Below are positions 53,481-62,303 of a DNA stretch of 64,000 bases, piece after piece (the stretch's first letter is position 1; each line of letters begins with the position of its first letter). The stretch is from Micromonospora chokoriensis (GTDB taxonomy: Bacteria; Actinomycetota; Actinomycetes; Mycobacteriales; Micromonosporaceae). The position numbers were made by a program, and so were the translations under genes. The notes below the pieces were generated by a model. That model saw only the letters and a list, made by a program, of their open reading frames with translations. It ran no database searches and had not been told where the DNA came from. The stretch is from assembly GCF_900091505.1 (NCBI RefSeq), contig NZ_LT607409.1, positions 1,550,001-1,614,000 on the forward strand. Reading direction: 5' to 3'.

Positions 53481-53495
53481 CAGTCAAGACTGACT
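53481..53495. promoter_or_regulatory. Candidate TetR operator
   Basis: A compact dyad CAGTC-AA-GACTG, overlapped by AGTCA/TGACT, lies 29 bases before the tetR start in an AT-rich patch that stands out from its surroundings. On the minus strand it includes TTGACT, a good -35 box, so repressor binding would block RNA polymerase. Confidence 0.55.
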
Positions 53496-53663
53496 TTTTC
53501 TAGGTGTGCTGCCGGTCGGTCGAGCGAGCTGGCGGGAGCGGGCGCGGCTGTCGTGTGGCGTCTGCGGCTGTCGTGCGGCGTCCGCGTCCGGCGTCTGTCG
53601 GCTGGCATCCAGCGGCCGGGCTTCGGAAGGCCGAAGCCGGCGGGTCACGATGTGTTGGCTCGC

Positions 53664-53941
53664 TTTGGAGCTGATAACACAAACGAATCATCCGACGGTC
53701 GAACCGCTGGCGAGCCCGGGAGGCCGCCGCCCGTCCGGCCGGTGGGCGTGCGCGGTGGGTGTGCCCGTTGGGCGCATCTGGCGGTTGCGTCTGGGCGGCC
53801 ACGTCCGGCGGTTGCTTGCGCCGATGTCGCATCCGCCGGTCGCTTTCGCGGGTTGCTCGCACCGATCACTCCTGCTGTTTGCCTCCTGTGCTCTTCTCCT
53901 CTGATCGCTCGCGCCGATGTCGCAAACGATTCAGCTCCAAA
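53664..53941. repeat. 278-bp segment bounded by an 11-bp inverted repeat
   Basis: Arms TTTGGAGCTGA and TCAGCTCCAAA are exact complements. Each arm is followed inward, after a few bases, by an A/T-rich word with AAACGA or its like. The interior lacks coding signal. It could be a small non-autonomous mobile element or a regulatory cassette. No target-site duplication is visible by eye. Confidence 0.5.
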
Positions 53942-54053
53942 GGCACGCAACCCCGGGTTGCCGCCACCTGCTGGGTCGGCGTCGCGAAAACCGAGGACGG
54001 CCGGCGTGAGGACGGCCGGCGGGTCAGCGGCCCAGCCGAGGACGCCGGGGCGA

Positions 54054-54133
54054 GGGCAGCCCGGCGCACGGACAGCCCGGCGCAGGGGCAGCCCGGCGCG
54101 GGGACAGCCCGGCGCCGGGACGGCCCGGCGCGT
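54054..54133. repeat. 16-bp tandem repeat, five copies
   Basis: Five units of 16 bases with the consensus GGRCAGCCCGGCGCVS run from 54054 to 54133 and end at the stop codon of the metallophosphoesterase gene. Variation is confined to a few positions. It is a simple minisatellite, useful as a strain marker; no function is apparent. Confidence 0.8.
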
Positions 54134-54876
54134 CAGCGGCCGTCCCGGGGGCCGAAGACGGCCAGTGCGTCGGCGTCGCTGTGCTGGGAACGCAGGTACT
54201 CGTCGGCCCAGGCCGCAGCGTCGGGGAAGGTCGACTCCGCGGCCACGCGGGCGCACGCCGCGTCCACGTCGAAGGCGGTACGACGCAGCTGGACGCCCGG
54301 CCCGAGCAGTGCCCACCATGCGCCCGCGCCCCCGTACGGCATGCCGATGCTGCCCGGGTTGACCACCAGGCGTCGGTCCACCAGTCGGGTGAAGGGCATG
54401 TGGGTGTGGCCGCAGACCACGGTCGTGACCTCGGTCGGGAGGCCGGCGAACACCTCGGCCCAGCGCGGCATCCGGGAGTCGACGAGCACCACCTCCTCGT
54501 CGTCTCGAGGAGTGGCGTGACAGAACAGCGTCGGCCCGAGGCCGTCGATCGCGTACGTCGCCGTCGCCGGTAGGGCCGCGAGACGGGCCACCTGGTCGTC
54601 GCGGAGCTGCCCGGCGGCCCAGTTCGACACCTCGATCGACGCGGCCTTCCCGGCTCGCGCCTCGACCAGTTCGCGGTCGGCGTTGCCGCCCACCCAGCAG
54701 ACACCGTCACCCAGGCCGGCGAGCACGTCCAGCACCTCGACCGGCTGCGGGCCGGTCGCGATGTCGCCGGTCAGCACGATCAGGTCGGCGGCGGCGACGT
54801 CCGGTTCGGCCAGCACGGCCTCCAACGCGGGAAGGACACCATGGATGTCGGAGAGCACGGCAACTCTGTTCACCAT
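54133..54876 (-). CDS. Metallophosphoesterase, YfcE/MJ0936-like
   Basis: A 247-residue phosphoesterase: VLSDIHGVLPALEAVL at the N-terminus, LTGDIATGP, VGGNADRELV, FCHATPR and VVCGHTHMPF complete the metal site. This branch acts on phosphodiesters or small phosphoesters; the natural substrate is unknown. ATG 54876 gives the standard start (MVNRVAVLSDIHG). It lies 108 bases downstream of crp on the same strand, past a terminator. Confidence 0.9.
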   Translation of the reverse strand: MVNRVAVLSDIHGVLPALEAVLAEPDVAAADLIVLTGDIATGPQPVEVLDVLAGLGDGVCWVGGNADRELVEARAGKAASIEVSNWAAGQLRDDQVARLAALPATATYAIDGLGPTLFCHATPRDDEEVVLVDSRMPRWAEVFAGLPTEVTTVVCGHTHMPFTRLVDRRLVVNPGSIGMPYGGAGAWWALLGPGVQLRRTAFDVDAACARVAAESTFPDAAAWADEYLRSQHSDADALAVFGPRDGR

Positions 54877-54935
54877 GGCCCCACCCTCACCGCTCCGTCC
54901 GCGCCGAACCAGTCTTTCTGCGACCAGCAGACGAA

Positions 54936-54974
54936 AGGTCCCCGCCCACCGTCGATGACGGGAGGCGGGGACCT
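54936..54974 (-). terminator. Terminator after crp
   Basis: 11-bp arms AGGTCCCCGCC (54936-54946) and GGCGGGGACCT (54964-54974) enclose a second small stem CCGTC/GACGG. On the minus strand TTT follows the stem, which strengthens the call. Confidence 0.8.
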
Positions 54975-54984
54975 GAGGTACGGC

Positions 54985-55662
54985 TCAGACGCGGGCGCGG
55001 CGGGCCAGGCGCTCCGGGTCCAGGATGATGATGCTCTTGCCGTCCAGCCGAAGCCATCCGCGCGAGGCGAAGTCGGCCAGCGCCTTGTTGACCGTCTCGC
55101 GCGAGGCGCCGACGAGCTGGGCGATCTCCTCCTGGGTGAGGTCGTGGGTCACCCGCAGGACGCCGCCGTCGCGGGTGCCGAACCGCCCGGCCATCTGGAG
55201 CAGGTTCTTGGCGACCCGACCCGGCACGTCCGTGAAGATCAGGTCGGCGAGCGAGTCGTTCGTCCGACGCAGCCTCCGGGCGAGCACCCGGAGCAACTGC
55301 TCGGCGATCTCCGGGCGGTTGTTCAACCACGGTCGCAGCGCCTGCTTGCGCAGTCGCACCAACCGGGTGTCGGTCACCGCGGTAGCGGTCGCCGTACGCG
55401 GACCAGGGTCGAAGAGCGACAGCTCACCCACCATGTCCGACGGCCCCATGACCGCGATCAGGTTCTGCCGGCCGTCCGCTGCGCGGCGACCAACCTTGAT
55501 CTTCCCGGACAGCAGGATATAGAGACTGTCGCCGGGCTCGCCCTCATTGAAGACGATCTCGCCCTTGCGGACCTCGATCGTCTCCATCTCCTTGGCAAGC
55601 GCCTCGGCAGCTTCCGGGTCGACACCCTGGAAGATCCCGCTGCGGGCCAGTACCTCGTCCAT
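54985..55662 (-). CDS. crp: Crp/Fnr-family cAMP receptor protein
   Basis: A 225-residue regulator very like mycobacterial Crp (Rv3676), by memory of its sequence. The cNMP domain shows [20 protein letters not shown] and [17 protein letters not shown], whose Glu, Arg and Thr contact cAMP. The long helix [19 protein letters not shown] is followed by the winged helix with [22 protein letters not shown] as recognition region. ATG 55662 has GGAGGTG. It is divergent from cbiZ-like and next to nth, as in other actinobacteria. Confidence 0.95.
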   Translation of the reverse strand: MDEVLARSGIFQGVDPEAAEALAKEMETIEVRKGEIVFNEGEPGDSLYILLSGKIKVGRRAADGRQNLIAVMGPSDMVGELSLFDPGPRTATATAVTDTRLVRLRKQALRPWLNNRPEIAEQLLRVLARRLRRTNDSLADLIFTDVPGRVAKNLLQMAGRFGTRDGGVLRVTHDLTQEEIAQLVGASRETVNKALADFASRGWLRLDGKSIIILDPERLARRARV

Positions 55663-55805
55663 CGCGCACCTCCGGTTACGCGGGCCGTCCGTCGGCCGGG
55701 GTCGCCGTCCGCTGATCCCCTCGCGCGCCGCCAAGTCTAGGCGCACATGAGCATGAATCAGAGGTCGCCCCTGGAATCTTGATCGGTGGGCGTAACCTGC
55801 CCGAC

Positions 55806-56468
55806 GTGCTGAGCGAGCCGACTCTGACCAGCCGTGCCGAGGACGGGCGGGACATTCCACTGCTCTTCTGGCGCGCGACCGCGCCCCTGCGGACCGTCAG
55901 CAGCGGCCCGCTGGGCGGTGGCATCGGGATCCGGCGGTGGGTGCTGAACGCGACCGTACCCATGTCGTACGACAGTGGTGACCCCGCCGCGCACCTGGCG
56001 GCGCTCGCCGCCGACCTGGCCCTCGACGGGCCCGGGGTCGGCCTGCTGACCGGGGTGCACGTGGGCGAGGTGGTGGCCCGGACCGACACCGGGGTGCGGG
56101 TCTGGGCGACGGTCGGGCTCGGCACGCCGGTGCTCGCGGCCGCGCCGACGCCGGCCGCGCTCGTCCAGCGGGTCGGCACTGTCAACATCGTGGTGTACGT
56201 GCCGGCCCGGCTCGCCGACTCGGCACTCGTCAACGCGGTGGCCACGGCGACCGAGGCGAAGACCCAGGCGATCAGCGAGCTCGGGCTGCCCGGGACGGGC
56301 ACCCCGACCGACGCGGTCACCGTGCTGTGCCCGGTCGACGGTCCGGAGGCCGCCTACGGGGGGCCGCGCTCCAGTTGGGGCGCCCCGCTGGCTCGTGCGG
56401 TGCACGCGGCGGTGCTCGCCGGAGGCTCCCAACCGGTCGTGCCCTGGTCAGAGCAGGTTGGCGCCTGA
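55806..56468 (+). CDS. cbiZ: Adenosylcobinamide amidohydrolase (CbiZ-like)
   Basis: A 220-residue CbiZ-type protein. [20 protein letters not shown] is the family signature, followed by [14 protein letters not shown] and [20 protein letters not shown]. CbiZ cleaves the aminopropanol arm of adenosylcobinamide to give adenosylcobyric acid, for salvage of corrinoids. No other cobalamin gene lies in the window. A TAACCT box 7 bases before GTG 55806 and the absence of a ribosome binding site suggest a leaderless message. Confidence 0.82.
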   Translation: MLSEPTLTSRAEDGRDIPLLFWRATAPLRTVSSGPLGGGIGIRRWVLNATVPMSYDSGDPAAHLAALAADLALDGPGVGLLTGVHVGEVVARTDTGVRVWATVGLGTPVLAAAPTPAALVQRVGTVNIVVYVPARLADSALVNAVATATEAKTQAISELGLPGTGTPTDAVTVLCPVDGPEAAYGGPRSSWGAPLARAVHAAVLAGGSQPVVPWSEQVGA

Positions 56469-56524
56469 AGATTCGACCGATCGGCTGTCGTCGGCGCGTT
56501 TACGGCCCGGTAGGGTCGCGGGCG

Positions 56525-57703
56525 ATGTATGCTCCCGCCCCCCTCGCGTCCCGACCGCGTCGCCGTGTCGCCCTGAGCCTCGCCGCACTGCTGGCCGCCC
56601 TGCTCGTCGCCGGCTGCTCCGATGCGGGTGGCGAGGCTCCCGTATGGCAACCCGGTGCCGGTGGCGGTGGCACCGGCGCGCCGGTTGGCACTGCCGAACC
56701 GGGCGCCACCGGGCCAGCGGCCTCCGGTGCCGGCGACGCGATCTCGCTCTCCGCCACCGGCGACATCATCATGGGCAACGCGCCGAGCCGGCTGCCCGCC
56801 GGCGGTGGGAAGGGCTTCTTCACCTCGGTCACCGAGGCGCTGAAGGCCGACGTGGTGATGGGCAACCTGGAAGAGCCGTTGACGGTGGACACCGGCACCG
56901 GCAAGTGCGGAGCCAACTCCACCCGGTGCTTCCAGTTCCGAGCCCCGCCGGAGTACGCGGCACACCTGCGCGACGCCGGATTCGACGTGCTCAACCAGGC
57001 CAACAACCACGGGTACGACTACGGGCCGAAGGGCTACGAGAACACCCAGAAGGCGCTGGAGAAGTACGACCTGAAGCACACCGGCGCTCCCGACCAGATC
57101 ACAGTGGTCGACGTCAAGGGGGTCAAGGTCGCCGTCGCCGGCTTCTCGTCGTACGTCTGGTCGAACAGCCTCGTCGACATCGCCAAGGCGAAGACGGTGG
57201 TCGCCAAGGCCGCCACCATGGCCGACCTGGTCGTGGTGCAGGTGCACATGGGCGCTGAGGGAGCGGAGAAGACCCGGGTGAAGCCGGGCACCGAGATGTT
57301 CCTGGGCGAGAACCGGGGCGACCCGGTCAAGTTCTCCCACGCCATGATCGACGCCGGAGCCGACCTGATCGTCGGGCACGGGCCGCACGTGCTGCGCGGG
57401 ATGGAGTTCTACAAGGGGCGCCTCATCGCGTACAGCCTGGGCAACTTCGCCGGCGGCGGCAACTCCCTGAACAACGACGGTCGCCTCGGCTGGGGCGGCG
57501 TGCTGAAGGTGTCGCTGAAGCCGGACGGCAGCTGGGCCGGCGGCTCGTTCACCTCGACGTACATGAACGACGCCGGCAAGCCGACGATGGACCCGAACAA
57601 GAGGGGCCTCGGTCTGATCACCGAGTTGAGCAGTGCCGACTTCCCGAAGGCCGGCGCCCGGCTCGACGGGCAGGGCAAGATCTCGCCGCCCACCGCCGGT
57701 TGA
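56525..57703 (+). CDS. CapA/PgsA-type metallophosphatase-fold lipoprotein
   Basis: A 392-residue predicted lipoprotein (lipobox LVAGC, Cys about residue 36, then a Gly-rich linker). The domain begins [13 protein letters not shown] and includes [46 protein letters not shown] and [10 protein letters not shown], the PGA_cap family. Members take part in poly-gamma-glutamate synthesis or act as envelope phosphoesterases; alone, without capB/C, the second is more likely. TAGGGT lies 8 bases before ATG 56525 (leaderless pattern). Confidence 0.87.
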   Translation: MYAPAPLASRPRRRVALSLAALLAALLVAGCSDAGGEAPVWQPGAGGGGTGAPVGTAEPGATGPAASGAGDAISLSATGDIIMGNAPSRLPAGGGKGFFTSVTEALKADVVMGNLEEPLTVDTGTGKCGANSTRCFQFRAPPEYAAHLRDAGFDVLNQANNHGYDYGPKGYENTQKALEKYDLKHTGAPDQITVVDVKGVKVAVAGFSSYVWSNSLVDIAKAKTVVAKAATMADLVVVQVHMGAEGAEKTRVKPGTEMFLGENRGDPVKFSHAMIDAGADLIVGHGPHVLRGMEFYKGRLIAYSLGNFAGGGNSLNNDGRLGWGGVLKVSLKPDGSWAGGSFTSTYMNDAGKPTMDPNKRGLGLITELSSADFPKAGARLDGQGKISPPTAG

Positions 57704-57743
57704 CGGGTCGGGAACGTCCGGGGTGCGACGTAGGCTGACCGTC

Positions 57744-58532
57744 GTGACCAGTAGTCCTCCCGCCGTCAGCGAGACCGACCTCGGGCGCACACGCCGCGCC
57801 CGCAAGATCGGCCGGGTGTTGACCGAGACGCACCCCGACGCCCACTGTGAGCTGGACCACTCCAACGCCCTGGAGTTGGCCGTCGCCACCATCCTCTCCG
57901 CGCAGTGCACGGACAAGAAGGTCAACGAGGTCACCCCCAAGCTCTTCGCCCGCTACCCGAGCGCCGCCGCGTACGCCGGGGCCGACCGGGGCGAGATGGA
58001 GGAGCTGATTCGGCCCACCGGCTTCTACCGCAACAAGACCGACTCGCTGCTCAAGCTCGGGCAGGCCCTCGTCGAGCGGTACGACGGGCAGGTCCCCGGC
58101 CGTCTCGTCGACCTGGTGACGCTGCCCGGCATCGGCCGCAAGACCGCCAACGTGATCCTCGGCAACGCCTTCGACGTCCCGGGCATCACCGTCGACACGC
58201 ACTTTCAGCGACTGGTCCATCGGTGGCGGCTGACCACCGAGACGGACCCGGTGAAGATCGAGCACGCGGTCGGCGCGCTCTACCCCAAGCGCGACTGGAC
58301 CATGCTGTCGCACCGGATCATCTTCCACGGGCGGAGGGTCTGCCACGCCCGCAAGCCGGCCTGCGGGGCGTGCACGCTCGCGAAGCTCTGCCCCTCCTAC
58401 GCCACCGGGCCGACCGAGCCGGCAGCCGCCGCGAAGCTGCTCAAGGGCCCTCGGGCCCGTGACCTCGCGGTGGCCGCCGGAGTCGACCCGGATCTGGTGC
58501 CCGCCCAGGCGGTCGCTGCGGAGGTGCCGTGA
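57744..58532 (+). CDS. nth: Endonuclease III (DNA glycosylase/AP lyase)
   Basis: A 262-residue Nth. The helix-hairpin-helix [17 protein letters not shown] contains the catalytic Lys, and [11 protein letters not shown] the catalytic Asp. The [4Fe-4S] loop C-x6-C-x2-C-x5-C is intact in [17 protein letters not shown]. It removes oxidised pyrimidines and cuts the strand. TAGGCT lies 7 bases before GTG 57744 (leaderless pattern). Its stop overlaps the tlpA-like start (GTGA, 58529-58532), beginning a three-gene coupled chain. Confidence 0.96.
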   Translation: MTSSPPAVSETDLGRTRRARKIGRVLTETHPDAHCELDHSNALELAVATILSAQCTDKKVNEVTPKLFARYPSAAAYAGADRGEMEELIRPTGFYRNKTDSLLKLGQALVERYDGQVPGRLVDLVTLPGIGRKTANVILGNAFDVPGITVDTHFQRLVHRWRLTTETDPVKIEHAVGALYPKRDWTMLSHRIIFHGRRVCHARKPACGACTLAKLCPSYATGPTEPAAAAKLLKGPRARDLAVAAGVDPDLVPAQAVAAEVP

Positions 58533-59182
58533 ACCGCCGCCTCGCCCTGCTCGTCCTGCCGCTGCTCCTGGCCGTCGCCGGCTGCACCGCGGACAAGGCC
58601 GGCGACGAGCCCGCTCCCCGACCGGCCGCCGCCGAGCGACCGTCGCCGTTCCGGGACTGCGCCACGCTGACCACGTCGCCCACCGCCGCGGCATCCGGCT
58701 CCGGCACGGCGAGCCCGGGCACGCCCGGCTCCGGCACGGCGGCACCCGCCGCCGGGGTGCGGGCGCTGCCGGAGCTGACCCTGTCCTGCTTCACCGGTGG
58801 CGCCCCCGTCGCGCTACGGGACGTGGCCGGGCCAGCGGTGATCAACGTGTGGGCGTCCTGGTGCGGGCCGTGCCGCAAGGAGTTGCCCGCCTTCCAGCGC
58901 CTCAGTGAGCGTGCCAAAGGCCAGCTCCAGGTGGTCGGCGTCAACACTCGGGACAGCCGCAGCGGCGCGCAGTCCATCGGTGAGGACTTCGGCGTCCGGT
59001 TCCCGATCCTGGTCGACCAGGGTGACGCGCTGCAACGCAAGCTGGAGCGCAACGCCTTCCCCCTGACCCTCTTCGTCGACGCCGACGGTCGGATCCGGCA
59101 CGTCGACGCCACCGGCGCGCTCGACGACGCCCAGCTCGCCAAGCTGGTCCGCCAGCACCTCGGCCTGACGGTGCCGGCGTGA
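58529..59182 (+). CDS. TlpA-type thioredoxin-like lipoprotein
   Basis: A 217-residue lipoprotein (lipobox AVAGC, Cys19) with a Pro/Ala/Gly/Ser linker carrying a short internal repeat, then a thioredoxin-like domain with the active site WCGPC (residues 111-115) and the cis-Pro loop AFPLTLFVD. It likely reduces or oxidises disulfides outside the membrane, for example in cytochrome c maturation or envelope defence. It overlaps nth before it and the Nudix gene after it by four bases each. Confidence 0.92.
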   Translation: MNRRLALLVLPLLLAVAGCTADKAGDEPAPRPAAAERPSPFRDCATLTTSPTAAASGSGTASPGTPGSGTAAPAAGVRALPELTLSCFTGGAPVALRDVAGPAVINVWASWCGPCRKELPAFQRLSERAKGQLQVVGVNTRDSRSGAQSIGEDFGVRFPILVDQGDALQRKLERNAFPLTLFVDADGRIRHVDATGALDDAQLAKLVRQHLGLTVPA

Positions 59183-59871
59183 CCCGTCGACCACCCGCAT
59201 GGTTCGACCCGCTGCTGACCCGGCTGGGCACCGCCCGCGCCGAGGACTTCACCAGGTTGACCACCCCGGCCGAAGGTGGCCGGGAGAGCGCGGTGCTGGT
59301 GCTGCTCGGCGAGCAGCCCGGCGCGGGCCCGGACGTGCTGGTCCTGCAACGCGCGGCCACCCTGCGCAACCACGCCGGCCAACCGGCCTTTCCGGGCGGC
59401 GCGGCCGACCCGGAGGACGCCGACGCCCGGGCCACCGCCCTGCGTGAGGCGAACGAGGAGGTCGGCCTCGACCCGACCAGCGTGACAGTGCTCGCCGAGC
59501 TGCCGAAACTGTGGATCCCGGTCAGCGACTTCGTGGTCACGCCGGTGCTGGCCTGGTGGCACGACCCGCACCGGGTTTACCCGTGCGAGCCGGCCGAGGT
59601 GGCCCACGTCGCCCGCCTGCCGGTCAGCGAGCTGGTCGACCCGGCCAACCGGCTGCGGGTCCGCCACCCCAGCGGTTGGATCGGGCCGGCGTTCTCGGCA
59701 CGCGGGATGCTCGTCTGGGGCTTCACCGCCGGGGTGCTGGCCACCCTGTTGGAGATGGGCGGCTGGGCGCGTCCGTGGCCGCGGGACCGGGTTGTCGAGC
59801 TGCCGCCGAGCGGGGCCACCCCGGCGCCGTCGGCGGGCACCGACGAGGCTGACGAGACAGCCCTGCGCTGA
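59179..59871 (+). CDS. Nudix hydrolase, CoA pyrophosphatase type
   Basis: A 230-residue Nudix protein. The Nudix box GGAADPEDADARATALREANEEVGL is complete apart from its one-residue spacing, with the REANEE metal ligands, and QPAFPGG upstream of it is typical of CoA pyrophosphatases (NUDT7/8-like). It would cleave CoA or its derivatives to 4'-phosphopantetheine. The GTG overlaps the tlpA-like stop. The MarP-like gene follows after 63 bases with its own promoter box. Confidence 0.9.
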   Translation: MTRRPPAWFDPLLTRLGTARAEDFTRLTTPAEGGRESAVLVLLGEQPGAGPDVLVLQRAATLRNHAGQPAFPGGAADPEDADARATALREANEEVGLDPTSVTVLAELPKLWIPVSDFVVTPVLAWWHDPHRVYPCEPAEVAHVARLPVSELVDPANRLRVRHPSGWIGPAFSARGMLVWGFTAGVLATLLEMGGWARPWPRDRVVELPPSGATPAPSAGTDEADETALR

Positions 59872-59934
59872 CCGCACGGTCACCTTCGGCAAGCGATGGT
59901 CATCTGGCGGGCGCACTGCCCGTACGCTTGACCC

Positions 59935-61113
59935 GTGTCCGTCGTGGATCTCGTCCTGTTGCTGCTCATGCTCGTGTTCGCGATCAGCGGATACCGCCAG
60001 GGTTTCGTCATCGGCATCACCTCGCTGTCCGGCTTCTTCCTCGGCCTGCTGCTGGGTCTCCAGCTCGGGCCGCTGTTCGCCCGACAGTTCGTGGACGCCG
60101 GCACCCGTGTGCTGATCTCGCTCGTGGCGATCTTCGGGCTGGCCGTGGTCGGGCAGGCGCTCGCCGGCTGGCTCGGCTCGCACCTGCGCAAGACGATCAC
60201 CAGCGACGTGGGCAAACGGGTCGACGACGTGGGTGGCGCGCTGGTGTCGCTGCTCGCGGTGCTGCTGCTCGCCTGGCTGGTGGCGGTGCCGCTCGGCTCG
60301 TCCTCGGTGCCCTGGCTCGCCGCTTCGGTGCGCAACAGCGCGTTGATCAGCGTGGTCAACCAGATCGTGCCGGACCAGGCCCACCGGTTGTCCACCGCGC
60401 TGGAGGACACCGTCGACACCGACGGCTTCCCGGACGTCTTCGGTGATCTCGCGCCCACCCGGGCCCGGCAGGTCGACCCGCCCGACCCGGCGCTGGCCGG
60501 CTCGCAGGTGGTGGTCAACGGTCAGCGGTCGGTCGTCAAGGTGCTCGGTTCCGCGCCCGGCTGCTCGCGTCGCATCGAGGGCTCCGGCTTCGTGTACGCC
60601 GACGACCGGGTGATGACGAACGCGCACGTCGTGGCCGGCACCCGCTCGGTCGCGGTGGAGTTGGGCGGCGAGCGGTACGACGGCAAGGTGGTGGTCTACG
60701 ACCCGGACCGGGACCTGGCGGTGCTGCTGGTGCCCGGGCTGCCCGGCCCGTCCCTGCGGTTCGCCGCCGGCAACGCGGGCAGCGGCTCGGACGCCATCGT
60801 GTTGGGCTTCCCCCTCGACGGCCCCTACAACGCGCAGTCGGCGCGGATCCGCGACGTCGACAAGATCAAAGGGCCGGACATCTACTCCTCCGGTGACGTC
60901 ACGCGGGAGATCTACACGATCCGGGCGCTGGTGCGCAGTGGCAACTCCGGCGGTCCGCTGCTGTCCGCCAACGGCCTCGTGCTCGGCGTGATCTTCGCGG
61001 CTGCGGCCGACGACCCGAACACCGGATTCGCGGTGACCGCTGCCGAGGCTCGGCCGGTGGCGTTGGCCGGCGCGGAACGTAACCGGCAGGTGGCCACCGG
61101 CGAGTGCACCTGA
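59935..61113 (+). CDS. marP: Membrane serine protease with CvpA domain (MarP-like)
   Basis: A 392-residue protein. Four N-terminal membrane helices form a CvpA-like domain (SVVDLVLLLLMLVFAISGYR ...). The outside trypsin-like protease has VMTNAHVVAG (His), DLAVLLV (Asp) and RSGNSGGPLL (Ser), with two cysteines (PGCSRR, GECT) that in MarP form a regulatory disulfide. MarP keeps the mycobacterial cytoplasm neutral in acid by activating a peptidoglycan hydrolase. TACGCT lies 6 bases before GTG 59935 (leaderless pattern). Confidence 0.92.
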   Translation: MSVVDLVLLLLMLVFAISGYRQGFVIGITSLSGFFLGLLLGLQLGPLFARQFVDAGTRVLISLVAIFGLAVVGQALAGWLGSHLRKTITSDVGKRVDDVGGALVSLLAVLLLAWLVAVPLGSSSVPWLAASVRNSALISVVNQIVPDQAHRLSTALEDTVDTDGFPDVFGDLAPTRARQVDPPDPALAGSQVVVNGQRSVVKVLGSAPGCSRRIEGSGFVYADDRVMTNAHVVAGTRSVAVELGGERYDGKVVVYDPDRDLAVLLVPGLPGPSLRFAAGNAGSGSDAIVLGFPLDGPYNAQSARIRDVDKIKGPDIYSSGDVTREIYTIRALVRSGNSGGPLLSANGLVLGVIFAAAADDPNTGFAVTAAEARPVALAGAERNRQVATGECT

Positions 61114-61125
61114 GCGCCGCGTCGA

Positions 61126-61422
61126 TCAACTCCCGGCCGACACCACCGGTCGGCCCCCGGTCGGCAGCGTCGCCCGGCCCCACCGCAGCCCTCGGTCCAG
61201 CACCGCACGAACCATGATCGCCATGCCGAACACCAGCGAGACGTCGTTCCAGCCGCCGGTACGGTCGGCGGCCAGCTCCCGGTTCACCGAGTCCTCGACG
61301 GTGAACGGCCAGGTCCGGGCGAACACCCGGGTGACCAGCACCCCGAGCAGCACCATCAGGCCGAACAGGAGGGACACCGGCAGCAGCACCCGCCGGACGA
61401 TCAGGACCACGGTGTCGGACAT
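61126..61422 (-). pseudogene. Truncated PAP2-like membrane protein
   Basis: A 98-residue frame: two basic residues, one long membrane helix (LLPVSLLFGLMVLLGVLVTRV), then WPFTVEDSVNRELAADRTGGWNDVSLVFGMA, which matches the N-terminal region of PAP2-type phosphatases. The following residues do not match and the frame stops at 61126. The catalytic C-terminus is missing. It lies directly downstream of an intact PAP2 gene. It may be a remnant, or a short protein with a helper role; remnant is likelier. Confidence 0.5.
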
Positions 61423-61459
61423 GGGTCGGCCAGTACCCGCCCGCCGTCGTCGGCACGCC

Positions 61460-62251
61460 TCAGGCCACTTCGGGCTGCCGCTCGACCTCGGGGGCGACGC
61501 CGTCGCGGGTGGGCCGGACCGGCCGGAGACCGTTGTGCGCCCGCCAACTGGTGAACGCGGCGGCGGTCGCCGCGACCACCGCCACTCCGAGCAGCCAGCC
61601 GCCCAGCACGTCGCTGGTGAAGTGCACACCGAGCGCCACCCTGCTCAGCCCGGTGACCACGGTGAGCAGCACCGCCGCGACCCAGAGCGTGACCCGCGCC
61701 GCCCCGCGCCCGGCGTACGGCAGGAGCACCAGCAGCAGCACCCCGGCGGCCAGTGTCGCGTTCAGCGCGTGACCCGAGGGAAAGGAGTAGCCGGCGGCCC
61801 GTGCCACCGGGTCCAGCAACTCCGGCCGGTCGCGGCCGACGAGCAGTTTGAGCAGCGGACCGACCAGGCCACCGGCGACCATGGTGGTGGCCGCCCACAG
61901 AGCCAGCCGGCGGGCCCCCCGGCGCAGCAACCAGACCACCAGGAGCAGGGCGACGGCACGCAGCGGCATCGGCGCGAACACCTCGGTCCAGATCCGCATC
62001 AGCGCGACCCACCCAGGGTGGTCCTGCGCGTAGCCGTGCAGGGCGTCGGTGACCGCCGTGTCCAGCCGGTGCAGCGGCGCCCACGCACCGAGCACCAGCA
62101 GTGTGAGCAGCGCGAAGGGCACCAGCACCAGGAACGCCGCCGCCGAGGCGAGGGTCAGCCGCAGCCCCAGTGAATGGTCCGGGTCGAGTCGGCGGTGCCG
62201 CCAGGACGACTGCTCGGCGGAGGCGTGGGTGGGCGGCTGCTGCGTACTCAT
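61460..62251 (-). CDS. PAP2-superfamily phosphatase
   Basis: A 263-residue membrane phosphatase with six helices. The three catalytic motifs are KLLVGRDRPE, SFPSGHA and SRVALGVHFTSD. Substrates in the family include undecaprenyl diphosphate, phosphatidic acid and other lipid phosphates; the specific one is not readable. ATG 62251 is the first in-frame start. It lies 52 bases after the mycosin stop on the same strand. Confidence 0.92.
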   Translation of the reverse strand: MSTQQPPTHASAEQSSWRHRRLDPDHSLGLRLTLASAAAFLVLVPFALLTLLVLGAWAPLHRLDTAVTDALHGYAQDHPGWVALMRIWTEVFAPMPLRAVALLLVVWLLRRGARRLALWAATTMVAGGLVGPLLKLLVGRDRPELLDPVARAAGYSFPSGHALNATLAAGVLLLVLLPYAGRGAARVTLWVAAVLLTVVTGLSRVALGVHFTSDVLGGWLLGVAVVAATAAAFTSWRAHNGLRPVRPTRDGVAPEVERQPEVA

Positions 62252-62303
62252 TCGTCGGTTCTACCCGACCGGGCGGCCGGTCAGACCTTCCGGTCGTCCG
62301 CGA

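Larger units (their letters stand above)
53453..54132. other. Structured 680-base gap without a supported gene
   Basis: Frames here look like GC-driven chance frames. The stretch holds the TetR operator candidate; an 11-bp inverted repeat TTTGGAGCTGA (53664-53674) and TCAGCTCCAAA (53931-53941) enclosing 256 bases; three copies of a GCTYGCRCCGAT core inside it (53814, 53855, 53907), two of them continuing to TGTCGCA; a doubled GAGGACGGCCGGCG; and a 16-bp tandem repeat at the right end. No promoter, terminator or transposase is evident. Confidence 0.55.

Noticed and set aside
53506..54319. Frames on both strands in the 53453-54132 gap as genes
   Set aside because: Arg/Pro/Gly-rich translations without hydrophobic core or motifs, no start signals, and the DNA is dominated by short repeats.
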